Of a stretch of DNA of 43,736 bases, positions 7,843 through 15,700 are shown piece after piece (within the stretch, counting starts at the first letter, position 1; every line of letters begins with the position of its first letter). The notes below the pieces were generated by a model that did no database searches, was not told the origin of the DNA, and was given only the letters and a program-made list of their open reading frames with translations. The DNA comes from Tsuneonella suprasediminis (lineage in GTDB: Bacteria; Pseudomonadota; Alphaproteobacteria; Sphingomonadales; Sphingomonadaceae), in contig NZ_RAHJ01000001.1 of NCBI RefSeq assembly GCF_003605755.1, positions 1 through 43,736 on the forward strand, written 5' to 3'. Position numbers and translations under genes: made by a program.

Positions 7843-9671
7843 GCGGATTTGCTCCAGTTTCTGGTGCCTTGCTCGTCATCATCGAGCATTTCGGCATCGG
7901 GAAATGCGGCCAGTGTGGCCTGGACCAGCGGGTGCGCGCGCAGGCGTTCGGCGGCGTCAGCGCGGGCCGCCTCATCACGTTCGACCAATGTCGGCTGCGC
8001 GCCAGCGGCCGCTTCGCCATCCACACGCTCGACCTCCCACCGGCTGCCCGTGACATCGAGCAAGGCCTGCCGCAGTTCTGGCGAGAGATCGTCTGTGAAT
8101 CCCGCGGCCTGAGTGTAGGTCAGCTTGCCCTGCTCTATCGCAATCGGGCGCACCTGCATCCGCACACGCGTACCGAGATGCAAATGGCGCGCTTCGATCT
8201 GATCGACCAGCCGCGCCCAATCGTATTGAGCAACCGGCGCGGCGGCTCCTGCATCCTCGGCAGAAACCGATGGTGCAGAGGCACTTAGGCCGTTCGCGGC
8301 CAGTTCCTCCAGCTTCTTCACCAGCGAGCCGGGATCGGGCATTTCGCCAGCGTGAAGTGTGCGAAGCAGTGCCATTTGCGCCGCTACCAGCGGATCGGGC
8401 GCCGACCGTACCTCTTCGTATCCCTTGAGCAGCAATTGCCACAGGCGGTGGAGCTGGCCCGCAGCCAGCCGCCCTGCCCAGCCCTCGATCGCCGCGCGCT
8501 CTTCCGCCGTGGGCGCATCGGCACCGCTGCCGCCAACTTGTTCCACGGTGATGCGGTTGGTCAGATCCATCAGCCCGCGCATCAGCGCAAGTGGTTCAAC
8601 TCCCAGCGCATATTGCTCGGCCAACGCCGCCATCAGGCCCTTGGCGTCGCCTTCCAGCATACACGCGAACAGGCGTCGCTGCGCGCCTTTGTCGGCCAGA
8701 CCGAGCATGTCGCGCACGCGCGCTGCGGTGACTTTGCCATCGGTATCGAGATCGGCATGGGCAATCGCCTGATCGAGGATCGACAGCCCGTCGCGCACCG
8801 ATCCCTCGGCAGCGGAGGCAATCATGTGCAGCGCCTCCGGCTCTGCCTCGACACCTTCCTGGCGGCAGACGCTGGCGAAATGATCCTGTAACAGCTCCGC
8901 CGGAATGCGCCGCAAGTCGAACCGCTGGGTGCGGCTGAGGACAGTGACGGGCAGCTTCTCGACTTCGGTTGTCGCGAACAGGAACTTCACATGCGGCGGC
9001 GGCTCCTCAAGCGTTTTCAGCAACGCATTGAAGGCATTACGCGACAGCATATGCACTTCGTCGATGATGTAGATCTTGTAGCGCGCCGACACCGCGGCAT
9101 AGCGCACGGCCTCGATAATTTCTCGCACATCGTCGACGCCGGTGTTGCTGGCAGCGTCCATTTCGATCACGTCGATATGGCGCCCCTCGGCAATGGCCCT
9201 GCACGGTTCGCATACGCCGCATGGGTCGATAGTGGGGCCACCAAGTCCATCGGGACCGATACAATTCAATGCCTTGGCAATCAGACGCGCGGTGGAAGTC
9301 TTGCCCACCCCGCGCACCCCGGTCATCAGAAAGGCATGTGCCAGCCGGTCGCGTTTGATCGCGTTGGCCAGCGTACGAACCATCGGCTCCTGACCGATTA
9401 ACTCACTGAAAGTTTGAGGCCGATACTTCCGCGCCAGCACGCGATAGGGCTGCGCGGCGTCGGCCGACGGAGCGGTGGCAGGCGCGGTGGCAGACGCAGG
9501 GACTACCGCATCAGCAGGAGCGGGGTCCGCAGCAGGCGGGGGCGCAGAAGTGTCTGCGAACAAGGCATTTTGCCCCGCCGCCTCCAGCTCAGCGGCAGAC
9601 GGATTCGCCGCTTCGTCGTCGGTCTGCCACGGGAGGCCTTCGGTATCGTCCGGTGAATCACCCATATCCAA
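7839..9671 (-). CDS. dnaX: DNA polymerase III subunit gamma/tau
   Basis: The clamp-loader ATPase of the replicative polymerase. It is 610 residues long, with an Ala/Pro-rich N-terminal extension of about 75 residues typical of alphaproteobacteria before the core (ARKYRPQTFSELIGQ). Walker A is GVRGVGKTS. The zinc-binding cysteines are in the segment ending CGVCEPC, Walker B is IIDEVHML and sensor 1 is FATTEVEKLP. The C-terminal third is the tau region that contacts the polymerase and DnaB. An ATG two codons in (9665) is an alternative start. The stop overlaps the ybaB start. I saw no obvious A-run frameshift signal for a separate gamma form, but did not search it exhaustively. Confidence 0.96.
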   Translation of the reverse strand: MDMGDSPDDTEGLPWQTDDEAANPSAAELEAAGQNALFADTSAPPPAADPAPADAVVPASATAPATAPSADAAQPYRVLARKYRPQTFSELIGQEPMVRTLANAIKRDRLAHAFLMTGVRGVGKTSTARLIAKALNCIGPDGLGGPTIDPCGVCEPCRAIAEGRHIDVIEMDAASNTGVDDVREIIEAVRYAAVSARYKIYIIDEVHMLSRNAFNALLKTLEEPPPHVKFLFATTEVEKLPVTVLSRTQRFDLRRIPAELLQDHFASVCRQEGVEAEPEALHMIASAAEGSVRDGLSILDQAIAHADLDTDGKVTAARVRDMLGLADKGAQRRLFACMLEGDAKGLMAALAEQYALGVEPLALMRGLMDLTNRITVEQVGGSGADAPTAEERAAIEGWAGRLAAGQLHRLWQLLLKGYEEVRSAPDPLVAAQMALLRTLHAGEMPDPGSLVKKLEELAANGLSASAPSVSAEDAGAAAPVAQYDWARLVDQIEARHLHLGTRVRMQVRPIAIEQGKLTYTQAAGFTDDLSPELRQALLDVTGSRWEVERVDGEAAAGAQPTLVERDEAARADAAERLRAHPLVQATLAAFPDAEMLDDDEQGTRNWSKSA

Positions 9672-9772
9672 CTAGGTAGGCGTTCGGGCATCGCTTGTCA
9701 TGCATGTGCGGTGCATTTGTGTGTTATGATGTGCTGTGCCAGAAAACTGGCCGTCGAAGGGGGGAAAAGGCG

Positions 9773-10258
9773 ATGAAAATCAATGCGGAGCGGCTGACTG
9801 CCAGCCATGATGAGGCGGTGACGGTATTCATCATCGGAATGCGGATCAACAGATTGTTTGCATTGAACAAATGGCTGCCCGTCGCGCGTTCGATGGGGCC
9901 GATGGTGGCCGAGCTGGCCGCCGATCCCGACAGCGGATTTCTGGGTGCGGAGACGATGCGGCAGGGGTTTCGCACGATATTGCTGGTGCAATACTGGCGC
10001 GATTTCAACAGTTTGGAGAGCTACGCCCGCGACCGTGATCGCAACCACTGGCCCGCATGGACCGCGTTCAACAAGGCGGTCGGGTCCGATGGCACGGTCG
10101 GCATTTTCCATGAAACATACGCTGTTTCAAAGGGATGCTACGAATCGATTTACAACAATATGCCGACATGGGGCCTCGGCGCGGCAAGCGGGCTGACCCC
10201 GGCAACCGGATCGCGCAACGAAGCGCGCAGCCGTATGAAGGCGGCCACAAACAACTGA
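9773..10258 (+). CDS. DUF4188 family protein (monooxygenase-like fold, function unknown)
   Basis: The 161-residue product resembles the DUF4188 family: an early FIIGMRINR strand, the NKWLPVARSMGPM helix, the GFLG turn, the LVQYWRDFNSLE segment, and NHWPAWTAFNKAV followed by GIFHETY. The family is predicted to have a dimeric alpha-beta barrel like small monooxygenases, but no reaction is established. ATG 9773 was chosen because GGGG/AAGG lies just upstream; the frame is open back to 9695 without a better start. It is divergent from dnaX and its 3' end runs up to the 4.5S RNA gene, which is transcribed towards it. Confidence 0.8.
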   Translation: MKINAERLTASHDEAVTVFIIGMRINRLFALNKWLPVARSMGPMVAELAADPDSGFLGAETMRQGFRTILLVQYWRDFNSLESYARDRDRNHWPAWTAFNKAVGSDGTVGIFHETYAVSKGCYESIYNNMPTWGLGAASGLTPATGSRNEARSRMKAATNN

Positions 10259-10275
10259 AACCAATAAGGAAATAA

Positions 10276-10366
10276 GGAGCCGAGCGACCCGCTGCAATCT
10301 ACCTGGGCTGCTTCCTTCCGGACCTGACCCGGTGAGCAAACGCGAACGTCCACCCGACTCCCGGCG
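10276..10366 (-). ncRNA. ffs: 4.5S signal recognition particle RNA (small bacterial type)
   Basis: On the minus strand the invariant SRP core is present: GGTCAGGTCCGGAAGGAAGC followed by AGCC, i.e. the GGAA tetraloop with the asymmetric Ffh-binding loops. The flanks GCCGGG (about 10365) and CTCGGC (about 10279) close the terminal helix. The RNA pairs with Ffh to target membrane proteins. The ends are estimated from the helix and could be a few bases off. Lying near dnaX is a recurring arrangement in alphaproteobacteria. Confidence 0.93.
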
Positions 10367-10486
10367 CGGCATATGGCGGGGATGGGCGCGGTTTTCAAGC
10401 CATTCGTGGTGCGCAAAAACAGGTGAAAAAGCGATAACCCGCCAAACCACCCAAAACGCCAATGGTTACTTTAAGTAACGACCAGG

Positions 10487-10765
10487 TTACTTAAAGTTAT
10501 CAGCATAAGCCTGAATTTTCAGAGTCTTAGACGGGGTCGCATGGACGCGGGCGGCGATGCCGTATTTTGTGGCGTAGGCCACCGCCTCTTCCTTGCTGGA
10601 GAAGCACAATTGCACTTGTGCCTGTGTATCGCCGCTGCCGGTCCAGCCCATCAGCGGGTCGGCCTTGCGCGCTTCGGACTGCTCGAATTCGAGAATCCAT
10701 TGATCGGTCAATGCCTTGCCAGATTGCATGGCGTTCTTCGGGCGTTGGTAGATGCGTGCAGACAT
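10487..10765 (-). CDS. Complex I NDUFS4-like accessory protein (ETC complex I subunit conserved region)
   Basis: A 92-residue protein matching the NDUFS4/18-kDa complex I accessory family of alphaproteobacteria and mitochondria. It starts with the family's ARIYQRPKNAMQSG, has the W-x-L-E-F strand (QWILEFE), the LMGWTGSGDT loop and the EEAVAYA helix, and ends in the basic K-x-L-K strand with a Y-x-x-NF ending. It would sit on the peripheral arm of NADH:ubiquinone oxidoreductase on the cytoplasmic side. Its length is normal. It stands alone, between the 4.5S RNA and hrpB, with about 100 bases of non-coding DNA on the hrpB side. Confidence 0.92.
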   Translation of the reverse strand: MSARIYQRPKNAMQSGKALTDQWILEFEQSEARKADPLMGWTGSGDTQAQVQLCFSSKEEAVAYATKYGIAARVHATPSKTLKIQAYADNFK

Positions 10766-10866
10766 AGGCGATCCTTAGGCCACCTTTTCGCTCTGGAAAA
10801 GAGATTCACCACGAAAACACACACAGCCGCATCGATTTTACACTGAACGCGCGCAAAACGACGGAT

Positions 10867-13347
10867 TCACTGCCGATTGAACGCATTTTTGGTTTTGAGG
10901 CTCGGCTTTTCGGTCCACGGCTGATCGGGCCAGCGATGTTTGGGATAGCGGCCCTTCATATCTTTCGCGACATCGGCCCAGCTACCGCGCCAGAATCCGG
11001 GCAGGTCGCGGGTGGACTGAATCGGGCGGCCCGCCGGGCTGGTCAGCTTGAGCAGCAGCGGGGTGTCGCCCACCATCGGATGAGCCTCCAGCCCGAACAA
11101 CGCCTGCACCCGCACTTCCACCGCCGGGGCGTCGTCGCCGGTATAATCGATGGCATGGGTGGTGCCGGCGGGCGAGGTGAATTCGCGCGGGGCCACCCGG
11201 TCGAGCCGCTGGCGCGCATCCCAGTCGAGCATCCCCAGCAGAGCATCGGCCACCCGCCCTTTCGCCAGATCGAGATCGCGCCGCCCGTCGAGCAGCGGGG
11301 CCAGCCACAGCGGCGCGGTTTCGCGCAACGCATCATCGGACAGCGCAGCGACCCCGGCATAGCGGGCGCGGGCGCGCAGCGCGGGCGGGACGATTGCCGA
11401 CAGGTTTTCCACCGCCCGTTCCACAAGCATATCCACAACCGCCGCCGGATCGGGTTGCGGGTCTGGCCCACTGGCCAGCACGATCGCGCCCAGCCGCCGT
11501 TCCAGCCGCGCCTCCACCCGCCCCTCGCCCGCATTCCAGTTGAGCACAGAGCGGCGTTCGATCCGCCGGGCCAGCGCCGTTTCCACCTCTGCCGTGTCGA
11601 GCGCGATGGCCGCGGTGATCCGCGCGCCCTTCGCCTGCCCCTGCGCGTCACCGATGGCGAGCCATTCGGCGCGCGCCAGCGGGCTGGCGGGATCGAGCAC
11701 GAAGCCGCGCCCGCCCGCCGACAGCCAGTGTTCGCCCGATGCATCGCGCCGCCGGGCGACGAAATCGGGCCGCGCCCGCGCCAGATAGATGCCGGGGTTG
11801 TCCGCCGCCGCATCGCGCCGATCCGCACCCCCGCCACCACCGGCACCAGCACCAGCACCGGCACCACCGGCACCAACAATCCCCGCCGCCTTGCGCGCCC
11901 AGCCCTGCGCCAGTTTGCGCGAGGCATCGGCGCGGCCGCTGCGGTCGGCGTTCCAGCGCGAGAGGCGCGCCAGCAGGTCTTCCCCCCGGCCGCCCAGCCC
12001 GCGTTCCTGCAACAGCAGCGCGATTTTCGCCGCGTCGCCGCCGTGGCCATCCTGCGCGCCCATCAGCACCATCGCTGCCTCCACCGGGGCCATTGGCATC
12101 GCAGACAGTTGTTGCCCGAATGCGGTCAGCCGCCCGCCATCGTCAATCGCGCCCAGCCCCGCCAGCGCCCCGCGCGCCGCCGCCAGCGAAGCATCGGGCG
12201 GAGTATCGAGCCACGGCAACGAAGCCGGATCGGCGGTGCCCCATCTGGCCAGCGCCAGCACCAGCGGCGCCAGATCGGCAGTGAGCATTTCGGGCGGATC
12301 GAACGCGGGCCTGCCGGGATGCGCCGCCTCTTCCCACAGACGGTAGGCAACGCCCGGCCCCTGCCGCGCGGCGCGGCCCGCGCGCTGCGCCGCGGCGGCC
12401 TGACTGGCGCGGTGCGTAACAAGGTGTGTCGTCCCCGCCGCCCGGTCGAATTCGGCGCGGCGGGAAAGCCCACAATCGACCACCACCGAAACCCCGTCCA
12501 GCGTCAGCGAGGTTTCGGCAATCGCCGTCGCCAGCACGATCCGCCGACGCCCGTCGGGATCGCGCCGGATCGCCGCGCGCTGCTGCGCCGGGTGTACCTG
12601 CCCGTGCAGCGGCAGGATCAGCGCATCAGGCAAGCGGGCATCCAGCCGTTCGCGCACCCGCTCTATCTCCCCCACACCGGGCAGGAAGGCCAGCACATCG
12701 CCGGTTTCGGCGCGCCATGCCGCCACCACCGCATCGGCCATCGCATCGTCCACCCGCACATCGGGGCGCGAGCCGAGCCATTCGATCCGCAAGGGGTGCG
12801 CCTTGCCCGCGCTTTCCACCACCGGCGCATCGGCACCGAGCAACCCGGCAAACCGTGCCCCATCGATCGTGGCAGACATCACCAGCACCCGCAGATCTTC
12901 GCGCAGCACCGCCTGACTTTCCAGCGCCAGCGCCAGCCCCAGATCGCCATCCAGATGCCGTTCGTGCGCTTCATCGAACAGCACCGCGGACACGCCGTTC
13001 AGCTCCGGGTCTTCGACCAGCCGGTTGACGAGGATCGCCTCCGTCACCACCAGAACGCGGGTGCGGGCCGATGTCTTGCTGTCCAGCCGGGTGAGGTAGC
13101 CGACGGTTTCGCCCGCCTGTTCGCCCAGCAATTCGGCCATCCGTTCCGCCGCCGCGCGCGCGGCCACCCGGCGCGGGCTGGTCAGGATAATCTGCCCGCT
13201 GCACCATTCCTCGCCCAGCAAAGCCGGGGCGACCGCCGTGGTCTTGCCCGCACCCGGCGGCGCGATCAGCACCGCCCCGCTGTGCCCGCGCAAGGCGGAC
13301 AACACATCGGGCAATACATCGTGGATCGGCAGGCGCGGGGCAGCCAT
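10867..13347 (-). CDS. hrpB: ATP-dependent helicase HrpB
   Basis: A DEAH-box RNA helicase of 826 residues, normal for HrpB. Motifs in order are: Walker A APPGAGKTT, FDEAHERH (DEAH), VMSATID (motif III), the motif V region ATAIAETSLTL, and motif VI QRAGRAARQ. The HrpB-specific C-terminal domain follows (helices around PREFTSPAGT and FGLEAHPMVG). An Ala/Gly low-complexity run (VGAGGAGAGAGAGGGGG) interrupts the protein around residue 490, encoded by short tandem GGTGCC-type repeats near 11840-11876. It is probably a flexible linker whose length may vary between strains. The cellular role of HrpB is poorly defined. It follows the XRE gene by 5 bases and may be co-transcribed with it. Confidence 0.95.
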   Translation of the reverse strand: MAAPRLPIHDVLPDVLSALRGHSGAVLIAPPGAGKTTAVAPALLGEEWCSGQIILTSPRRVAARAAAERMAELLGEQAGETVGYLTRLDSKTSARTRVLVVTEAILVNRLVEDPELNGVSAVLFDEAHERHLDGDLGLALALESQAVLREDLRVLVMSATIDGARFAGLLGADAPVVESAGKAHPLRIEWLGSRPDVRVDDAMADAVVAAWRAETGDVLAFLPGVGEIERVRERLDARLPDALILPLHGQVHPAQQRAAIRRDPDGRRRIVLATAIAETSLTLDGVSVVVDCGLSRRAEFDRAAGTTHLVTHRASQAAAAQRAGRAARQGPGVAYRLWEEAAHPGRPAFDPPEMLTADLAPLVLALARWGTADPASLPWLDTPPDASLAAARGALAGLGAIDDGGRLTAFGQQLSAMPMAPVEAAMVLMGAQDGHGGDAAKIALLLQERGLGGRGEDLLARLSRWNADRSGRADASRKLAQGWARKAAGIVGAGGAGAGAGAGGGGGADRRDAAADNPGIYLARARPDFVARRRDASGEHWLSAGGRGFVLDPASPLARAEWLAIGDAQGQAKGARITAAIALDTAEVETALARRIERRSVLNWNAGEGRVEARLERRLGAIVLASGPDPQPDPAAVVDMLVERAVENLSAIVPPALRARARYAGVAALSDDALRETAPLWLAPLLDGRRDLDLAKGRVADALLGMLDWDARQRLDRVAPREFTSPAGTTHAIDYTGDDAPAVEVRVQALFGLEAHPMVGDTPLLLKLTSPAGRPIQSTRDLPGFWRGSWADVAKDMKGRYPKHRWPDQPWTEKPSLKTKNAFNRQ

Positions 13348-13352
13348 CGCGA

Positions 13353-13571
13353 TCAGTCCCCTTCCCAGCCGAACACGTCTTCCAGCCCGACGCCGAAGTG
13401 GCGCGCGATGCGAAAACTGGTTTCGAGGCTGGGCGAATAGCGGCTCTGTTCGATGGCGATGATCGTCTGGCGGGTAACGCCGACAATGTCCCCCAGCGCG
13501 GCCTGGCTCAGCCCGCCGTGCTCTTCGCGCAACTGGCGCACGCGGTTGGTGATCGGGGGGCGTTTCGACAT
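13353..13571 (-). CDS. Small XRE-family helix-turn-helix regulator
   Basis: The 72-residue protein is essentially one HTH domain: NRVRQLREEHGGLSQAALGD, then VGVTRQTIIAIEQ as the recognition helix and SPSLETSFRIARHFGVGLEDVF. This resembles YgzD/YozG-type regulators, which often accompany a small membrane protein. ATG 13571 is used because the conserved HTH begins immediately after it; the frame is open to 13619 without a reason to start there. It begins one base after the stop codon of the upstream membrane-protein gene, so the two form an operon, probably autoregulated through the two dyads at 14005-14063. Confidence 0.9.
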   Translation of the reverse strand: MSKRPPITNRVRQLREEHGGLSQAALGDIVGVTRQTIIAIEQSRYSPSLETSFRIARHFGVGLEDVFGWEGD

Positions 13572-13572
13572 A

Positions 13573-13986
13573 TCAGACCGTGCGGCGCAGCAGGTAGACT
13601 TGCCCCGCGTAATCGGCAAGCTGCGCCGCGATCAGCGCGAACATGGCATGATGGAACAACATATTGCCGTTGGGCATCCACAGGTAAGCCCCGCCCGCCA
13701 GCACCACGCCCACGGCCAGCACAGTGCCCGACCAGCGCCCCGCCCGATCCGCCACCAGCCGCTCCCGCTCATCCGCAGCCGAATTCGCTTCGCGCGGGGC
13801 GGCCATCGCCAGCATCACCTGCACCACCACGGATGCGACCACCACCACCAGCACATAAGGCACCAGCGCCACCGCAACCGGCGCCCCCGGATCGGCCGAG
13901 ACCGTGTTGAAATAAAGCAGCCCCGACAACAGCATAACCGCCATCATGGCCCACGCAGACTTTTCCCGGAACGACATCGACGCCAT
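13573..13986 (-). CDS. Small integral membrane protein paired with an XRE regulator
   Basis: A 137-residue protein with four probable transmembrane segments: AWAMMAVMLLSGLLYF, VALVPYVLVVVVASVVVQVM, VLAVGVVLAGGAYLWM and HHAMFALIAAQLADYA. The middle cytoplasmic stretch is charged (ADERERLVADRAGR). ATG 13986 is chosen because AGGAG (13994-13998 on the plus strand as CTCCT) sits the right distance upstream. A longer frame to 14127 crosses the operator-like dyads. Membrane proteins of this size next to YozG-type regulators are widespread (DUF2178/DUF3796-like), with no defined function. It is the first gene of the two-gene operon. Confidence 0.8.
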   Translation of the reverse strand: MASMSFREKSAWAMMAVMLLSGLLYFNTVSADPGAPVAVALVPYVLVVVVASVVVQVMLAMAAPREANSAADERERLVADRAGRWSGTVLAVGVVLAGGAYLWMPNGNMLFHHAMFALIAAQLADYAGQVYLLRRTV

Positions 13987-14004
13987 CGCGAATCTCCTGA
14001 ACGA

Positions 14005-14063
14005 TGTAAGATATTTTTTACACTGATGGCGAGGAGATGGGGTGATGTCAAATATTTTGGACA
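14005..14063 (-). promoter_or_regulatory. Two matching 18-bp dyads, probable operator of the membrane protein/XRE operon
   Basis: TGTAAGATATTTTTTACA (14005-14022) and TGTCAAATATTTTGGACA (14046-14063) share the pattern TGTNARATATTTTNNACA and start 41 bases apart, close to four helical turns. They lie 19 and 60 bases upstream of the membrane-protein ATG. The distal copy contains TTGACA on the minus strand, a -35-like hexamer. The likely ligand is the XRE protein encoded by the same operon; this is inference. Confidence 0.65.
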
Positions 14064-14363
14064 TTATCCCCTTGGGACAGGTAATCGCGAGACTGCGACA
14101 GGACTGCGGAGCGAATGTGAAACTCATTTCCTAATTGGTCGCCCCGGCTCGGAGGCCGGGTTACGAGAAGCAATGCTGTTCCATCACCTGATTATGCCAA
14201 CGAAAGAAATGTCCGTGTCGGGGGCGGCACGAGGAATTTCGCTTTTGGCATAGCGAAGCTGAAGTTTTCCGACCGGTTTTGACGGTGGTGAACGCTACCG
14301 GCAGGGGACGAACTGGGGTGGGAAGTGGACATTCTTTTCCGCACCCCGTCTAGAGCAAGCCCC

Positions 14364-14930
14364 CTAATTCCGGAGGCCGGAGAGCAAGCCTTCGAACTCA
14401 GGATCGTATTTGAGAGCTAGCTGGCGAAACGCCGCAGCTAATTGACGCAACTCCGTCTTGCCTGCGCAACTATGTTGTGCAGCCTTAGACTTCCGCCCCG
14501 CCATGCCGATCGCCAGCTCGAGGCTTGCCCCGTCGGTGCAGATCACGTTCTCAGAACCGTAAAAAGATAACTGGCCAAGGTGGCGCAGATCCGCTTCGGT
14601 GAGGCGCCTGACGAGATCTTCGGCATCGTCATCCGACAGGGCTATTTCACGACGCCTCGTCACAACTTCGCCACCAGACTTCCATCGATATCGATAGCCC
14701 GCTATCCGCATCATCCACACACCGCCCGTGCGATAGACCATCACCTGCTGCGAGGCAGGAGGTGGGGACATGCTCGCTCGGACTGTAGCCGAATAGGCGG
14801 GGCCCCCCTCTGAGAGCTCACCGCACACGTCTTCCAAATGATAGTCCCGGCCAGGATCAACTGCAGGGCAGGCGATATCCGCAGAGTTCGCACTCGTAAT
14901 CAATAACCCTGCCACCATCGTAATGAGCAC
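14364..14930 (-). CDS. Hypothetical exported protein
   Basis: A 188-residue protein with a probable Sec signal peptide (MLITMVAGLLITSANSA, cleavage near residue 17). The mature part is small and soluble and contains four cysteines that could form periplasmic disulphides (CPAVDP, VCGE, VICTDG, HSCAG). I recognise no family. It has no operon partner: about 240 bases without a gene (14128-14363, containing only a GC-rich hairpin near 14143) separate it from the preceding operon, and 174 bases separate it from the toxin gene. No clear ribosome site was identified for this start. Confidence 0.65.
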   Translation of the reverse strand: MLITMVAGLLITSANSADIACPAVDPGRDYHLEDVCGELSEGGPAYSATVRASMSPPPASQQVMVYRTGGVWMMRIAGYRYRWKSGGEVVTRRREIALSDDDAEDLVRRLTEADLRHLGQLSFYGSENVICTDGASLELAIGMAGRKSKAAQHSCAGKTELRQLAAAFRQLALKYDPEFEGLLSGLRN

Positions 14931-15104
14931 GGATTAGTCTCCCTAGGTGGTCGCTACGTGAGGATATTTGAACACGATAACTCAACGTCCGCAATAGGGT
15001 CGCTTGCAGCCAGGCCGCTTTCCGGGCCGGAATGCCGGTGAACAGACATTCATCGAAACCGGCGACTGTGTCCACACGACCTGACCACTTAAAGGCCCAC
15101 CGCC

Positions 15105-15371
15105 TCAATAATGATACCGGCACTGTACGATTTCGAGCGATTGGGCCACGCCCTCGCCCACCACGCGGTACACCAGCCGGTCTTCCTGTGTGATCCGGCG
15201 TGACCACCAGCCGTTCAGCGGGCCTTTCAGGGGTTCGGGCTTGCCCGTCCCCGTGAACGGGGTCCGTTTGCATTCCTTGATGAGCGCGTTCACCCGTTTG
15301 AGGGTCTTGCGGTCGGTGCCCTGCCAATACAGGTAATCGTCCCACGCATTATCGGACCAGACGAGCTTCAC
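15105..15371 (-). CDS. yoeB: YoeB-family mRNA interferase toxin
   Basis: The 88-residue toxin is nearly collinear with E. coli YoeB (MKLVWSDNAWDDYLYWQ... to the CRYHY end). The catalytic residues known for YoeB are all present: Glu46 in KPEPL, Arg65 in EDRLVY and His87 in the terminal YHY. YoeB binds the ribosome and cleaves mRNA in the A site. The start overlaps the antitoxin stop by four bases (ATGA), giving coupled translation. It appears intact and active. Confidence 0.97.
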   Translation of the reverse strand: MKLVWSDNAWDDYLYWQGTDRKTLKRVNALIKECKRTPFTGTGKPEPLKGPLNGWWSRRITQEDRLVYRVVGEGVAQSLEIVQCRYHY

Positions 15372-15622
15372 GGTTCGAGAATATCGCGCTCCGCACCGCC
15401 GGCATTGTCCATCTGGTCAATCGATTCCCGCAACCGTTGCGCGTTGGCGCGGCTGGACAGGAGGTGCATGGTTTCTTCCATCGCGTTCCAGTCGTCCAGC
15501 GATACCATCACCACCGATGCCGCCTTGCGGCGCGTCACGATCACTTGCGTGCGATCGTTGACGACCTCGTCCATCACATCCTTGAGGTTGGCGCGGGCTT
15601 CCGAATAAGTAATCACGTCCAT
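15368..15622 (-). CDS. yefM: YefM/Phd-family antitoxin
   Basis: An 84-residue antitoxin. Its N-terminal YefM/Phd DNA-binding fold begins MDVITYSEARANL and includes the conserved VIVTRRKAASVVMVSLDDW strand-helix. A middle helix and an acidic disordered C-terminus (DNAGGAERDILEP) would wrap YoeB. It is the first gene of the operon, as required for antitoxin excess, and is preceded by a GGAGGCGGC ribosome site. A TGTACA operator pair sits 28 bases upstream, so the complex should repress its own promoter. Confidence 0.96.
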   Translation of the reverse strand: MDVITYSEARANLKDVMDEVVNDRTQVIVTRRKAASVVMVSLDDWNAMEETMHLLSSRANAQRLRESIDQMDNAGGAERDILEP

Positions 15623-15649
15623 CGCCGCCTCCTGATGACTGGATCAACT

Positions 15650-15667
15650 TGTACAGCTTTCTGTACA
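15650..15667 (-). promoter_or_regulatory. YefM-YoeB operator: paired TGTACA palindromes
   Basis: Two palindromic TGTACA hexamers, at 15650-15655 and 15662-15667, have centres 12 bp apart. They lie just upstream of yefM. In E. coli the yefM-yoeB operator consists of a long and a short palindrome, each with a TGTACA core, at the same 12-bp centre-to-centre distance. The site therefore predicts conditional-cooperative repression by YefM/YoeB. Confidence 0.88.
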
Positions 15668-15700
15668 TAAGCGGTTATGAACGATCTGTGAAGCCCCCGC

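Noticed and set aside
10936-13440. Very long open frame (834 codons) on the plus strand opposite hrpB
   Set aside because: It is the high-GC mirror of hrpB: Arg/Pro/Gly/His-rich composition without motifs, whereas the minus-strand frame has all helicase motifs.
14857-15345. 162-codon frame overlapping the YoeB gene and its downstream spacer
   Set aside because: It overlaps yoeB in another frame, lacks a ribosome site and shows no conserved features.
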